A DNA stretch of 64,000 nt, taken from positions 2,108,001 through 2,172,000 of the forward strand of contig CP134604.1 in assembly GCA_021555105.2 (NCBI GenBank). Reading direction: 5' to 3'. The translations under genes and the position numbers were made by a program. A model generated the notes under the pieces. The model had not been told where the DNA came from and searched no databases. It saw only the letters and a program-made list of their open reading frames with translations. The first letter of the stretch is position 1. Every line of letters begins with the position of its first letter. The DNA is from Thalassospiraceae bacterium LMO-JJ14. GTDB lineage: Bacteria; Pseudomonadota; Alphaproteobacteria; Rhodospirillales; Casp-alpha2. Positions 9,446-18,491 of this stretch are shown one piece after another.

Positions 9446-10141
9446 ATGAGCGGTCAGGAAATTAGCATCAAGTCCAAGGACGGCGGTGAATTCATGGGCT
9501 ATCTGGCCCTTCCGGAGGGGGGGACGGGGCCCGGTGTTGTCGTCATTCAGGAAATTTTCGGCGTCAATGAAGTGATGCGCGGTCTGACCGACGACTGGGC
9601 TGCCGCCGGGTATGTGGCGCTTTGTCCGGATCTCTTCTGGCGCCAGGAGCCGGGAATCCAGATTACCGATCAGACCGAAGCGGAATGGGCACGGGCGTTC
9701 GAACTGTTCAATGGATTCGACCTCGAAAAAGGCGTTGAGGATCTGGATGCGACGATTGAGCATCTGCGCGGTCTTGATGCCTGCACCGGGAAGGTCGGTT
9801 CCGTCGGCTTCTGTCTTGGCGGTCGCCTGGCATTCCTGACGGCGACGCGCACCAATGTGGATGCCGCCGTCGGCTACTACGGTGTCATGCTCGAAGAACA
9901 TGTCGGTGAACCCATCAAGGCGCCGATATTGCTGCATATCGCGACAGAAGACGGTTTTGTGCCGAAGGAAAATCAGGCCAAGGTTCATGCCGCCCTCGAT
10001 GGAAACAGTATGGCGACCTTGTTCGATTATCAGGGCAACGACCATGCCTTCGCCCGCAAGGGCGGAGAGCACTACGACGAAGAAGCGGCGAACCTCGCAC
10101 GTGACCGCTCACAAGAGTTCTTTGCCGCGCATTTACGTTAA
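9446..10141 (+). CDS. Dienelactone hydrolase family protein
   Basis: The 231-residue alpha/beta hydrolase shows the family triad Cys123 (GFCLGG), Asp169 (TEDGFVP) and His200 (NDHAF). Length and spacing match dienelactone hydrolases, which open the lactone ring of dienelactone in chlorocatechol breakdown. Many genomic members have other, undefined ester substrates, and no aromatic-degradation genes are nearby. ATG 9446 is preferred over the in-frame GTG at 9431 because GGGAGGAA lies just before it. It is followed 18 bases later by rarA. Confidence 0.88.
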   Translation: MSGQEISIKSKDGGEFMGYLALPEGGTGPGVVVIQEIFGVNEVMRGLTDDWAAAGYVALCPDLFWRQEPGIQITDQTEAEWARAFELFNGFDLEKGVEDLDATIEHLRGLDACTGKVGSVGFCLGGRLAFLTATRTNVDAAVGYYGVMLEEHVGEPIKAPILLHIATEDGFVPKENQAKVHAALDGNSMATLFDYQGNDHAFARKGGEHYDEEAANLARDRSQEFFAAHLR

Positions 10142-10159
10142 GAACGAAAGGAGGCATCG

Positions 10160-11464
10160 GTGAGTACTCTGTTCGAAGCCGATGCCCCACGGCCACTTGC
10201 GGACCGGCTCAGGCCGCAAACGCTGGAGGATGTGGTAGGTCAGGATCATATTCTTGGCCCTGAGGGGCCGCTCAGCCGTATGATACAGGCCAAGAAGCTG
10301 GCGTCGGTTGTCTTCTGGGGGCCGCCCGGCACGGGCAAGACGACCATCGCCAGATTGTTGGCAAAAGCGACAGACCTGGCTTTCACGCCACTTTCAGCGG
10401 TTTTTTCCGGGGTTGCGGATGTGCGCAAGGCGGTGGAGGAAGCCCGGCGCAAACGTGAAATGGGGCAGGGAACGCTGCTCTTTGTCGACGAGATACATCG
10501 CTTCAATCGCGCCCAGCAGGACGGCTTTCTGCCCTTTGTCGAGGACGGGACCATCGTTCTGATCGGGGCGACGACGGAAAACCCGTCGTTCGAGCTGAAT
10601 GCAGCACTGTTGTCCCGTGCGCAGGTTCTGGTGCTGCGCAGGCTTGATGACGATGCGCTGGAAGAACTTTTGAAACGTGTCGAGGCCGCCGAGAAACGTG
10701 ACCTGCCGCTTGATGACGATGCGCGCACGGCGCTAAGGGCCATGGCTGACGGCGATGGGCGTTATTTGCTGAATATGGCGGATATCCTGATCGGCCTGCC
10801 GGCGGATACCAAGCCCTTGTCGCCGGAGCAGCTTGCCAACGTAGTGCAGAGCCGCCAGCCGCTCTATGACAAAGGTCAGGAAGCGCATTATAACCTGATC
10901 TCGGCACTGCATAAATCTCTCAGGGGCTCCGACGCCGATGCGGCGCTGTACTGGTTCGCACGCATGATGGCGGGGGGGGAAGATCCGCGTTATGTCGCCC
11001 GCCGATTGGTTCGTTTTGCTTCCGAGGATATCGGTATGGCCGATCCACATGCACTGCCGCAGTCGATCGCCGCGTGGGAAGCGTATGAGCGTCTGGGCTC
11101 GCCCGAGGGTGAATTGGCGATCGTGCAGTGCGTGCTGTATCTGGCGACGGCGCCGAAATCCAATGCCGCGTACAAAGCGGCGTCGGCGGCGAACAGGCTG
11201 GCCCGCGAGACCGGATCCCTGATGCCGCCGAAACATATCCTCAACGCGCCGACAAAACTTATGAAGGAAATAGGCTACGGTGACGGCTATGCCTATGATC
11301 ACGACGCCGAAGACGGTTTTTCCGGCCAGGATTACTTCCCCGACGACATCAACCGTCAGCGCCTGTACAGCCCCAGGGATACGGGCTTTGAGCGTGAGAT
11401 TGCAAAACGCCTGCAATACTGGGATACACTGCGGGCGAAGCGACGCAAGGAAACGGAAAATTGA
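10160..11464 (+). CDS. rarA: Replication-associated recombination protein A (RarA/MgsA AAA+ ATPase)
   Basis: The 434-residue AAA+ protein has Walker A GPPGTGKT at residues 54-61, Walker B LLFVDEIHRFN and sensor GATTENPSF. The C-terminal MgsA-type tetramerisation region contains SLRGSDADAALYWFARM. RarA acts at stalled replication forks and resembles the clamp-loader gamma subunit. It starts with GTG behind GAAAGGAGGCATCG. The stop overlaps the crcB start (TTGA), suggesting one transcript. Confidence 0.94.
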   Translation: MSTLFEADAPRPLADRLRPQTLEDVVGQDHILGPEGPLSRMIQAKKLASVVFWGPPGTGKTTIARLLAKATDLAFTPLSAVFSGVADVRKAVEEARRKREMGQGTLLFVDEIHRFNRAQQDGFLPFVEDGTIVLIGATTENPSFELNAALLSRAQVLVLRRLDDDALEELLKRVEAAEKRDLPLDDDARTALRAMADGDGRYLLNMADILIGLPADTKPLSPEQLANVVQSRQPLYDKGQEAHYNLISALHKSLRGSDADAALYWFARMMAGGEDPRYVARRLVRFASEDIGMADPHALPQSIAAWEAYERLGSPEGELAIVQCVLYLATAPKSNAAYKAASAANRLARETGSLMPPKHILNAPTKLMKEIGYGDGYAYDHDAEDGFSGQDYFPDDINRQRLYSPRDTGFEREIAKRLQYWDTLRAKRRKETEN

Positions 11465-11847
11465 ACGTCTCGATGATTTTATATGTTGCCGCCGGCGGGG
11501 CAATCGGCGCCGTCGGGCGATATGGCGTCGTATCGCTGGCCGGTGCCTTGCTGGGACATGGGTTCCCCTATGGCACGATGATCGTCAACATCGCCGGTTC
11601 ATTCATTCTTGGGGCATTAATCGAAGTGTCAGCCCTTGCGTGGTCGCCAAGCCCTGAGATCAGGGCCATGATTGTTGTAGGCATCCTGGGGGCCTTCACG
11701 ACATTTTCCACTTTTTCCCTGGATGTGATGAGCCTGATGACTCGAGGCGAAACGGTACACGCACTGTTATACGTCGCGGTCTCGGTCGTTGTCAGTATCG
11801 GCGCCCTTTGGGCCGGTATGACGATGACACGTCTCATTCTTACATGA
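11461..11847 (+). CDS. crcB: Fluoride ion exporter CrcB/Fluc
   Basis: The 128-residue protein has four hydrophobic segments and the Fluc signatures GTMIVNIAGSFILG and GAFTTFSTFSLD, which line the dual-topology fluoride channel. It starts with TTG overlapping the rarA stop. AAGGAAACGG about nine bases upstream supports this start over the ATG at 11473, which lacks a binding site. It is translationally coupled to rarA, so a fluoride riboswitch directly in front is not possible here. Confidence 0.92.
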   Translation: MNVSMILYVAAGGAIGAVGRYGVVSLAGALLGHGFPYGTMIVNIAGSFILGALIEVSALAWSPSPEIRAMIVVGILGAFTTFSTFSLDVMSLMTRGETVHALLYVAVSVVVSIGALWAGMTMTRLILT

Positions 11848-11881
11848 GCAATTGCAGGATTTTCGGTATGGGTGAGTGGCA

Positions 11882-12880
11882 ATGAGCGGCGTTCGCAATA
11901 TCGTGGTTGAAGATGCGGATTCCGGTCAGCGCCTGGATCGCTGGCTGCGCAACCGTTTTCCGAACCTGAAGCAGGGCAAGATTCAGAAATTGCTGCGAAC
12001 GGGACAAATTCGTCTCGATGGCGCCCGCTCCAAAGCTGCCGACCGCGTTGAGGAGGGGCAGACCGTCCGCATTCCGCCGAATATCGAAGATCAGGATCGG
12101 GATCATCCGGAAAAGTCGTCTCTTGGCGGTATGGATATCGAGACGGCGGGGCGGCTCGGCGATGAGCTCAAGGAATGTATCATCTATATCGATGACGACA
12201 TTCTGGCGATCAATAAGCCACCCGGCCTTGCCGTACAAGGGGGATCGGGTACGGATACGCATATCGACGGCGCATTGGATCGCCTTAAATTAGGGGCCAA
12301 GGAACGTCCGCGGCTTGTTCACCGACTCGACAAGGATACATCCGGGGTATTGCTGCTGGCACGCACGCGGGCATCCGCTGCTCGGTTGGCGAAAGCGTTC
12401 AAGGACAGGGAAACACGGAAAATTTACTGGGCTGCCGTAGTCGGCAAGCCACCGCATGAAGGCGGTATGATCGACGCACCGCTGGCCAAGCTGCCGGGGC
12501 AACGCGGCGATCTTGTGCAGGTCGATGAAAACATGGGTAAAAGCGCGAAAACACGTTTTCGGATAATCGATCAGGCCAGCAAGGCGGTGACATGGCTTGA
12601 ACTGGAGCCCCTGACAGGCCGAACGCATCAATTGCGGGTGCACTGCCAGTTGATGGGGAATCCCATTGTCGGCGATGCAAAATACGGCGAGCGTGACAGC
12701 GCTGTTTTCGAAGCCGGCATTGCCCGAATGTTACATCTGCACGCCCGGGCAATCATGTTGCCGAGAAAAAACAAAGCGCCTATTCAGATAACGGCCCCGT
12801 TGCCTGCGCATATGCTGGATACATGGAAAACACTTGGTTTTGACCCTGAAGATGAACAAGCTCAATTGATTGATTTATAA
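11882..12880 (+). CDS. rluC: RluA-family 23S rRNA pseudouridine synthase (RluC-like)
   Basis: The 332-residue protein has an N-terminal S4 RNA-binding domain (about 10-65, QRLDRWLRNRFPNLKQGKIQKLL). The RluA catalytic domain follows, with Asp150 in HRLDKDTSGVLLLART and the later LEPLTGRTHQLRVH motif. RluC modifies three uridines of 23S rRNA; RluD modifies three others, and the two are hard to separate by eye. It lies after crcB with a 34-base gap. An in-frame GTG six bases upstream is an alternative start. Confidence 0.88.
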   Translation: MSGVRNIVVEDADSGQRLDRWLRNRFPNLKQGKIQKLLRTGQIRLDGARSKAADRVEEGQTVRIPPNIEDQDRDHPEKSSLGGMDIETAGRLGDELKECIIYIDDDILAINKPPGLAVQGGSGTDTHIDGALDRLKLGAKERPRLVHRLDKDTSGVLLLARTRASAARLAKAFKDRETRKIYWAAVVGKPPHEGGMIDAPLAKLPGQRGDLVQVDENMGKSAKTRFRIIDQASKAVTWLELEPLTGRTHQLRVHCQLMGNPIVGDAKYGERDSAVFEAGIARMLHLHARAIMLPRKNKAPIQITAPLPAHMLDTWKTLGFDPEDEQAQLIDL

Positions 12881-13031
12881 AGGTTCAACGCTTGCCCTAT
12901 TTTGTCAGGGATGTAACGTCACCATTGACGGGGGGGTATTCTGGCATCTGTCCGGTGCCAGTTTCACTTTCATTTGTTTATTGATGTCAGCTAAAAGCGT
13001 TGCTGATAATCGCCTGCCTTAATTCGGAGAT

Positions 13032-13715
13032 ATGAACGTGCGCTTGTTGCTCGTTGAGGATCATGAACGATTTGCTGCATTTGTAAAAGAAGGCCTGGAA
13101 GCAGGCGGATTTACAGTGGATGTGGTTTACAACGCCGGAGACGGCGATGCAGCGATGGAAACCGTTGATTATGACGCGGTCGTCCTGGATTTGGGGCTGC
13201 CCGACAAGGACGGCCTCGATGTTCTAAAGAAATGGCGCGATGAAGGTGATGTCACACCGGTATTGATTTTGACGGCAAGGGATGCGGTCGAAGATCGGGT
13301 TCGGGGGCTGAATGCCGGGTCTGATGACTACATGCTGAAACCGTTCGCGATGGAAGAGCTTCTGGCTCGGGTAAGGGCATTGCTTCGCCGTCCGGGCGGT
13401 GTCCTTGGCACCGTTTTGGCAGAGGGTAATATCGAATTCGATACAACGGCCCGTGAAGTTCGGATCAATGACAGGACGACGTCGATTTCAAGACGGGAAA
13501 TGGAAGTGCTTGAGCAGCTTTTGCGGCGCAAGGGGCGGGTTGTGCCGAAGGATGTCCTTGAAGACAAGATTTACGGATTTGACGAGGAAGTATCGTCGAA
13601 TTCCGTTGAAGTCCATGTATCACGTTTAAGAAAACGCCTGCAGGGAGCCGGTGCCAATGTTACCGTACACACAATACGGGGCGTGGGCTATCTGTTGTCA
13701 GGTGAGGAAGCTTAA
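13032..13715 (+). CDS. OmpR/PhoB-family response regulator
   Basis: The 227-residue protein has a receiver domain (residues 1-115) with acidic pocket Glu9/Asp10, phosphoacceptor Asp53 (VVLDLGLPDKDG), the Thr in LTARD and Lys in MLKPF. A winged-helix DNA-binding domain follows (about 130-225, RREMEVLEQLL, SNSVEVHVSRLRKRL, TIRGVGYLL). It resembles the QseB/TctD/PmrA group. GGAGAT precedes the ATG. The DUF2336 gene starts two bases after its stop, and the histidine kinase overlaps that gene, so the kinase at 14850 is its likely partner. Confidence 0.95.
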   Translation: MNVRLLLVEDHERFAAFVKEGLEAGGFTVDVVYNAGDGDAAMETVDYDAVVLDLGLPDKDGLDVLKKWRDEGDVTPVLILTARDAVEDRVRGLNAGSDDYMLKPFAMEELLARVRALLRRPGGVLGTVLAEGNIEFDTTAREVRINDRTTSISRREMEVLEQLLRRKGRVVPKDVLEDKIYGFDEEVSSNSVEVHVSRLRKRLQGAGANVTVHTIRGVGYLLSGEEA

Positions 13716-13717
13716 AC

Positions 13718-14857
13718 ATGGTCGGTGATGGAGAAAGCAAATTTGATGCTGACTTCTTGATGTCGCTGGCGCGCAAGAAATCATCTGAAAGCCGTTCCGA
13801 ACTTACCAACATCATCATCGATCTGTTTGATAACCAGTCCAGTGTTCTGAGCGAACGCCAACGCGCTCAAATGTACGGTATCTTGCAATCAATCATCAAC
13901 GATATCGAGGTTTCGGTGCGTCAGGCTGTCGCCGGGCGCCTGGCTTTGATGGACGATGTGCCGAGAAACCTTGTATCGAAACTGGCCAATGACGAAATCA
14001 ACGTCGCTTTCCCGATTCTTTCCAAGTCCGGTCTGCTTAGAGATGCCGAGCTAATAGAGGTCATCAAGCTCAGGACTGAAGAACACATGTTGGCTATTAC
14101 GATGCGGAAATCCGTTTCGGAACCGGTATCTGACGCCATTGTCGAAACCGGGCGAGAACCGGTGATTATCTCACTTTTGAAAAATGCGAATGCCCGGATA
14201 TCAACCAACACCATGGAATATCTGGTTGAGCAGTCGCGCCGGGTAGACAGCTTCCAGGAACCGATTCTGAGCAGGGATGAGCTTGACCCAAATCTGGCGA
14301 AGAAAATGTTCCTCTGGGTCTCCGCGGCGTTGCGCGAGCACATTATCAGCGGCTTCAATCTCGACAAATCGACGGTCGATGAATTGCTCGAACAAGCGAC
14401 AACGGATGAAATCGCGGCTAATAATCGTGGGCAAAAGAAAAAAGTATCAGAGCTTGCAGATGCGCTTCGTGAGGAAGGGCTGGTCACTGTCGAGATGCTG
14501 ACCACTGCGCTGCGAGAAGGTGAAGTGCCTCTGTTCGTGGCCTTGTTTGCACAGGTTTCCAAATTGCGTGAGCACCTGATCCAGCGACTGGTTTTTGAAT
14601 CCGGCGGGGAAGGGTTGGCGATTGCCTGTCGTGGTATCGGAATGTCTGAGCAGGAGTTTCTCGAACTTTATGAATATTGCCATCTGGCAAAAGCCGGTAC
14701 GAAGGAAGAAGTCGAGGCACATATACCCAAGCTCAAATCCTTTTACAGTAACACGCCACGCAAAGCGGCTGTCGATGTCCTCAAGATGTGGCATCGAGGT
14801 TCCGATTATCTGGGCGCGCTCCGTGAACTTGAAACGCGTCTGAAAGATCATGGCTGA
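13718..14857 (+). CDS. DUF2336 domain-containing protein
   Basis: The 379-residue protein is predicted soluble and largely alpha-helical, without signal peptide or membrane segment. Its N-terminal two thirds match the DUF2336 family pattern known mostly from alphaproteobacteria (repeated helical units such as QAVAGRLALMDDVPRNLVSKLANDEINVAFPILSKS). No catalytic motif is visible. It lies between a response regulator (two-base gap) and a histidine kinase (eight-base overlap). An accessory role in this phosphorelay is inferred from the operon only. Confidence 0.85.
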   Translation: MVGDGESKFDADFLMSLARKKSSESRSELTNIIIDLFDNQSSVLSERQRAQMYGILQSIINDIEVSVRQAVAGRLALMDDVPRNLVSKLANDEINVAFPILSKSGLLRDAELIEVIKLRTEEHMLAITMRKSVSEPVSDAIVETGREPVIISLLKNANARISTNTMEYLVEQSRRVDSFQEPILSRDELDPNLAKKMFLWVSAALREHIISGFNLDKSTVDELLEQATTDEIAANNRGQKKKVSELADALREEGLVTVEMLTTALREGEVPLFVALFAQVSKLREHLIQRLVFESGGEGLAIACRGIGMSEQEFLELYEYCHLAKAGTKEEVEAHIPKLKSFYSNTPRKAAVDVLKMWHRGSDYLGALRELETRLKDHG

Positions 14858-16334
14858 ACGCAGGTCCAGAAGCTGGCCATCCATTTCCGGCTCCGAAAGA
14901 GAGCGGGCAACAGAAGCCTTTAGGCGACTGGAAGATATGACCCGACTGATATCCGACTGGGTATGGGAAACCGACAGCAACAATAATCTGACATATGTAT
15001 CCGAGCGCATCATCGACCGTTTGGGAACACACCCCGTACAGGTCATTGGCAAAAGCTTCGATGATATAGGGATATTCAGGCTGCATGACGGGGCTGAATC
15101 GACGCCGCCCGACTTCAGGCGGCCGTTCAGGGACAAAAGTTTTGAAGCCATCGGCTATGACGGTGAAATTCGTCATTTCGCCGTATCCGGATTGCCTCGG
15201 TTCAGTGGAGAAAACGATGAGTTTGCCGGTGCTACCGGGATCGCCAAGGACATTACCGAGTTGATCCGTGTGGAGCGTGCCAACGTCAGGCTTGCAGATG
15301 CGATTGAAGTTCTCTCAGGGTATTTCGCTCTCTATGACGAAGAGGACAAGCTGGTTATATCCAATGCCCGGTTCCGCCAATTGAACAAGGATCTGGGGGA
15401 CGTAGCGCATCCCGGCAGCCTGTTTGAAGATCTGCTCCGTGCCGAGGTGCGCTCAGGGCGTTATCCGGAAGCCGTTGACTCCAGTGAGGATTGGATCAAA
15501 CGGCGCCTGGCCCGCCGTCAGCGTACCAGTGGACCGTTCGAGATTGAAGCCGAGGCCGGTCGTTGGCTGTATGTTGACGAGGAACGGCTGCCGGATGGCG
15601 GCACCGTGATGATGGCCCGTGACATCACCGATATGAAGCGCGCCATGGAAGCTCTGAAAAGCAGTATTACGACACACCGTGATTTTGCATCGAATGTTGC
15701 ACATAAACTGCGTACGCCCTTGGCAGTTTTACGTGCGAATCTTGACAGCCTTGAGGATGACAAGGAAATCGCAGATCTCAAGAATGAGGTCGATACACTT
15801 GCGCGCATGGTTGAGCAGTTACTGACTCTGACTCGCTATGAGCACTATGTTCTTTCTTCAGATTCAAAATGCGATCTATATGGCATTACCGTCGATGTCG
15901 TCAGTAGTCTTGCGCCGTTGGCAATCAAGGAAGAACGTAGCCTGGAACTGGATGGGGATGCTGGTGTCATCATGATCCATGGTGACGCGGGAGCCATTGA
16001 GCATGCCGTGCGTAACCTAATCGAAAACGCAGTCAAGTATTCGGCACGCGGCACAGCGGTGCTGATAAAACTCGAAAAAGACCCGGCAGCGATCCGTATT
16101 TCGGACGAGGGAAGGGGCATTCCGTTCGAAGACAGGGGACGCATGTTCGAAAAATTCACACAAACGGACCGCCGTGGCGCCGGTGCCGGGCTTGGTTTGC
16201 ATATCGTGAAAACGATTGCTGACATTCATCATGCGCAAGTTTCCATCGGGCACAGTATTTCCGGCGGTGCTGAATTTTCACTTGTTTTTCCGCCACTGGA
16301 CGAGCCGTCGAAACGAAATGTGTTGGCGAAATAG
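14850..16334 (+). CDS. PAS-domain sensor histidine kinase
   Basis: The 494-residue cytoplasmic protein has two PAS-like regions (about 25-140 and 150-260). The HisKA helix carries His285 (NVAHKLRTPL, with Lys in place of the common Glu after His). An HATPase domain follows with N box LIENAVKYS, G1 DEGRGIP and G2 GAGLGLHIVK. No transmembrane segment is evident, so it should sense an intracellular signal. Translation starts inside the end of the DUF2336 gene. The cognate regulator is most likely the OmpR-type protein at 13032. Confidence 0.93.
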   Translation: MAERRSRSWPSISGSERERATEAFRRLEDMTRLISDWVWETDSNNNLTYVSERIIDRLGTHPVQVIGKSFDDIGIFRLHDGAESTPPDFRRPFRDKSFEAIGYDGEIRHFAVSGLPRFSGENDEFAGATGIAKDITELIRVERANVRLADAIEVLSGYFALYDEEDKLVISNARFRQLNKDLGDVAHPGSLFEDLLRAEVRSGRYPEAVDSSEDWIKRRLARRQRTSGPFEIEAEAGRWLYVDEERLPDGGTVMMARDITDMKRAMEALKSSITTHRDFASNVAHKLRTPLAVLRANLDSLEDDKEIADLKNEVDTLARMVEQLLTLTRYEHYVLSSDSKCDLYGITVDVVSSLAPLAIKEERSLELDGDAGVIMIHGDAGAIEHAVRNLIENAVKYSARGTAVLIKLEKDPAAIRISDEGRGIPFEDRGRMFEKFTQTDRRGAGAGLGLHIVKTIADIHHAQVSIGHSISGGAEFSLVFPPLDEPSKRNVLAK

Positions 16335-16492
16335 ACCTGAAAGACGTCAGGATGACGTCAGGTTCGTTACTTAGATTCTCATCATTGTTTTTGCCAAACG
16401 TTTGGCATGCCGGTCCGGAACAGGTTTCTCTCCGGGCTTTCAGTTCTATCGCCGCTTCCGGGCAATGCCCGGGGACGGTCACACTCCCCCTA
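16335..16492 (+). other. Intergenic region after the kinase: palindrome and possible small RNA
   Basis: No protein gene is visible between 16335 and 16642. The region contains a perfect 16-base palindrome TGCCAAACGTTTGGCA at 16392-16407, GACGTCAGG repeated at 16343-16360, a CCGGGCAATGCCCGG hairpin near 16458-16472, and then a strong terminator. The distance from the kinase stop to that terminator (about 160 bases) would allow an independent small RNA of about 100 bases; this is inference. Confidence 0.35.
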
Positions 16493-16520
16493 GGGTCGCC
16501 TGTTGGCGACCCTTTTTTTT
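16493..16520 (+). terminator. Intrinsic terminator, plus strand
   Basis: GGGTCGCC and GGCGACCC form a perfect eight-base-pair stem with a TGTT loop, followed by eight T residues. It ends the regulator-DUF2336-kinase unit or a small RNA downstream of it. Confidence 0.92.
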
Positions 16521-16579
16521 ATGTATAACGCTGGACGTAATCATCAGACAACACGGTCTGCAGGAGTTGCGCGGATATC

Positions 16580-16617
16580 AAAAGAATAAAAGAAAACGCC
16601 GGGCACGAGGCCCGGCG
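16580..16617 (-). terminator. Intrinsic terminator, minus strand, for the OmpA-like lipoprotein gene
   Basis: Read on the minus strand, CGCCGGG and CCCGGCG arms (16597-16617) enclose a seven-base loop and are followed by TTTTCTTTTATTCTTTT. It lies 26 bases past the stop of the minus-strand gene ending at 16643. Confidence 0.88.
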
Positions 16618-16642
16618 CTTCCGTCATCTAACGATACGCGGT

Positions 16643-17500
16643 TTAGCGCGTAAAGGTAATCGTCACCCGACGGTTGCGGGCTTCTTTCTGTCCGTCCTTG
16701 GTGGCGACTTCCGGCGATGCTTCACCGGAATATTCGCGTTTCACCATGCTGCGGGCTATGCCTTCAGACATCAGCGCGTTGCCGACACTGGCGGCACGGG
16801 CACGTGACAGACCCTGGTTGTAGTCATCGCTACCGGCTTTATCCGTATGGCCCGTAACGACAACACCGGTCGCGCCTGCGTCCATGCCTGCCTTCGCGGC
16901 TTCCTTGATCACGGCCTCGCCGGTCGCGCTCAGATCGAAGCTGTCAAAGTCGAAGTAGACAGTGTACGGCCCCGGCAGCGCCATCATCTTCTTCATGGCG
17001 GGTTTCGCCATCGGACGCGGGCGCATCTTTTCCAGTTTTGCCAAGCTGGCATCGAAAACGCTCTTGCAGGCATCGATGTCCTTAGGCTGATCACCTTCTT
17101 CCTGCTCTTGCAGCCAGCAGTCGAACATAGCCTGGGCTTTGGCGGCTTCTAAAGGAGCCCAATCCTTGGCGCCGGAGAGCAACTCACCACGAAGTGCCTG
17201 ACGGGCTGCTTCGAGTTCCCATTGTGCGTTACCGGTGATCTTGCGTTCCTTGATCGCCTGAGGTTGTACGTCTTCGCCTTTAGCAGCGGCGATGGCTTTG
17301 TTGTTGAAGTAGACGGCATCTTCGATGTCATACTCATCTGCTTCGGCTTGAGCCAGAGCGATATATTCGTTCTGTAATGCCATGTGGAACGGCGTACCCT
17401 TGTTCGACATGGCCTTGGTGGAGGCAATGTCCGGGCCAGCGGCACATGCTGCGAGGAGCGGCAAAAGTGCGATGGCGATGGCGAATTTGAAAAACTTCAT
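16643..17500 (-). CDS. OmpA-family outer-membrane lipoprotein
   Basis: The 285-residue precursor has a lipoprotein signal peptide (MKFFKFAIAIALLPLLAAC) with the lipobox Cys at residue 19. A helical middle region of about 140 residues follows. The C-terminal OmpA peptidoglycan-binding domain is at about 170-285 (YFDFDSFDLSATGEAVI, VTGHTDKAGSDDYNQGLSRARA, EAR-NRRVTITF). It probably links outer membrane to peptidoglycan, similar to Pal but with a long extra domain and no tol genes nearby. The frame extends upstream to 17548, but the start at 17500 gives the signal peptide. It has its own terminator. Confidence 0.9.
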   Translation of the reverse strand: MKFFKFAIAIALLPLLAACAAGPDIASTKAMSNKGTPFHMALQNEYIALAQAEADEYDIEDAVYFNNKAIAAAKGEDVQPQAIKERKITGNAQWELEAARQALRGELLSGAKDWAPLEAAKAQAMFDCWLQEQEEGDQPKDIDACKSVFDASLAKLEKMRPRPMAKPAMKKMMALPGPYTVYFDFDSFDLSATGEAVIKEAAKAGMDAGATGVVVTGHTDKAGSDDYNQGLSRARAASVGNALMSEGIARSMVKREYSGEASPEVATKDGQKEARNRRVTITFTR

Positions 17501-17817
17501 GATTGGTCCCCAAATGTTGGTGAGTGATCTATTGATCCAAGTGGCCACTCTGCCAAATCCGACTTCGGACGCAGCAATGATGCCGACGCCGTCGGGATAG
17601 CATGGGTGTAACCCCCAGATATTTGCCTAGAGTCCCTACGAAGAAACTCCTCCCTGTAAATAAACCGGAAACTTAAGTGCCGGTTCTTATATTTTATACA
17701 TGACTATTGTGCCTGTGATCTGCAATGGGAATCAAGCCTCATCGCGCATTGTGAAAAGGGACACGCGCCGTTAAGCTCAGACAGAAGCCATTTCACACAC
17801 GTAAACCGGGTGACAGT
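17501..17817. other. Divergent intergenic region between the OmpA-like gene and the HAD gene
   Basis: No open frame with coding character is seen here. The segment 17660-17710 is AT-rich and carries an AACCGG/CCGGTT inverted repeat (17664-17669 and 17681-17686) followed by CTTATATTTTATAC. It probably holds promoters for the two divergent genes, but no consensus promoter could be fixed with confidence. Confidence 0.4.
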
Positions 17818-18486
17818 TTGTCCGCGATAGTAAAACTAGCGGTTTTCGATTGCGATGGAACGCTTGTCGACAGCCAGCATGCGATCAATGCCTGCATGTC
17901 GGATGCATTCCGGAATGTCGGGCTGGTACCGCCGCCGATTGCCAAAGTGCGCCGGGTTGTCGGGTTGCCGTTGGCGGAGGCCATCGAAAATCTGGTGACG
18001 AACGATAATGCCCCGATAAAAGACATGGTCGAGGCGTATTCCCTTTCCTGGCACAGCCTGCGGGCAGTCGGAAATCTCGACGAGCCGTTGTTTGATGGGA
18101 CACACGCACTGTTATCCAGTTTATTGGCCGATGACTGGACACTCGGTGTAGCAACCGGAAAATCCATGCGGGGGCTTCGCCATACCCTTGAACATCATGG
18201 ACTTGATGCTGTTTTCTCTACGCTTCAGACAGCCGACTTGGCGCGCGGCAAGCCAGATCCGGAAATGCTGCATTTGGCGATGAAAGAAACTGCCGCCTCT
18301 GCGGATAATACGGTGATGATCGGCGATACAACATATGATATCGAAATGGCAGTCTCTGCAGGGGTGCGTGCACTCGGCGTTGCTTGGGGGTACCATTCTC
18401 CCGAGGATTTGCAGAGAGCCGGCGCCGCCATGGTCTTTGAGACCGTGACTGAACTTGAGCATTACTTGAAAAGTATGGAGGACTAA
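17818..18486 (+). CDS. HAD-family hydrolase, phosphoglycolate-phosphatase-like
   Basis: The 222-residue HAD superfamily IA protein has motif I FDCDGTLVDS (nucleophile Asp11), motif II in GVATGKS, motif III Lys in RGKPDPEM and motif IV GDTTYDIEMA. The family removes phosphate from small substrates such as 2-phosphoglycolate; the substrate here is not determined. It starts with TTG, as no in-frame ATG precedes motif I. In many alphaproteobacteria a similar HAD gene sits next to ATP12, which agrees with the ATP12 gene two genes downstream. Confidence 0.87.
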   Translation: MSAIVKLAVFDCDGTLVDSQHAINACMSDAFRNVGLVPPPIAKVRRVVGLPLAEAIENLVTNDNAPIKDMVEAYSLSWHSLRAVGNLDEPLFDGTHALLSSLLADDWTLGVATGKSMRGLRHTLEHHGLDAVFSTLQTADLARGKPDPEMLHLAMKETAASADNTVMIGDTTYDIEMAVSAGVRALGVAWGYHSPEDLQRAGAAMVFETVTELEHYLKSMED

Positions 18487-18491
18487 ACCTC

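Noticed and set aside
11400-11472. Fluoride riboswitch before crcB
   Set aside because: The crcB start overlaps the rarA stop, leaving no untranslated leader.
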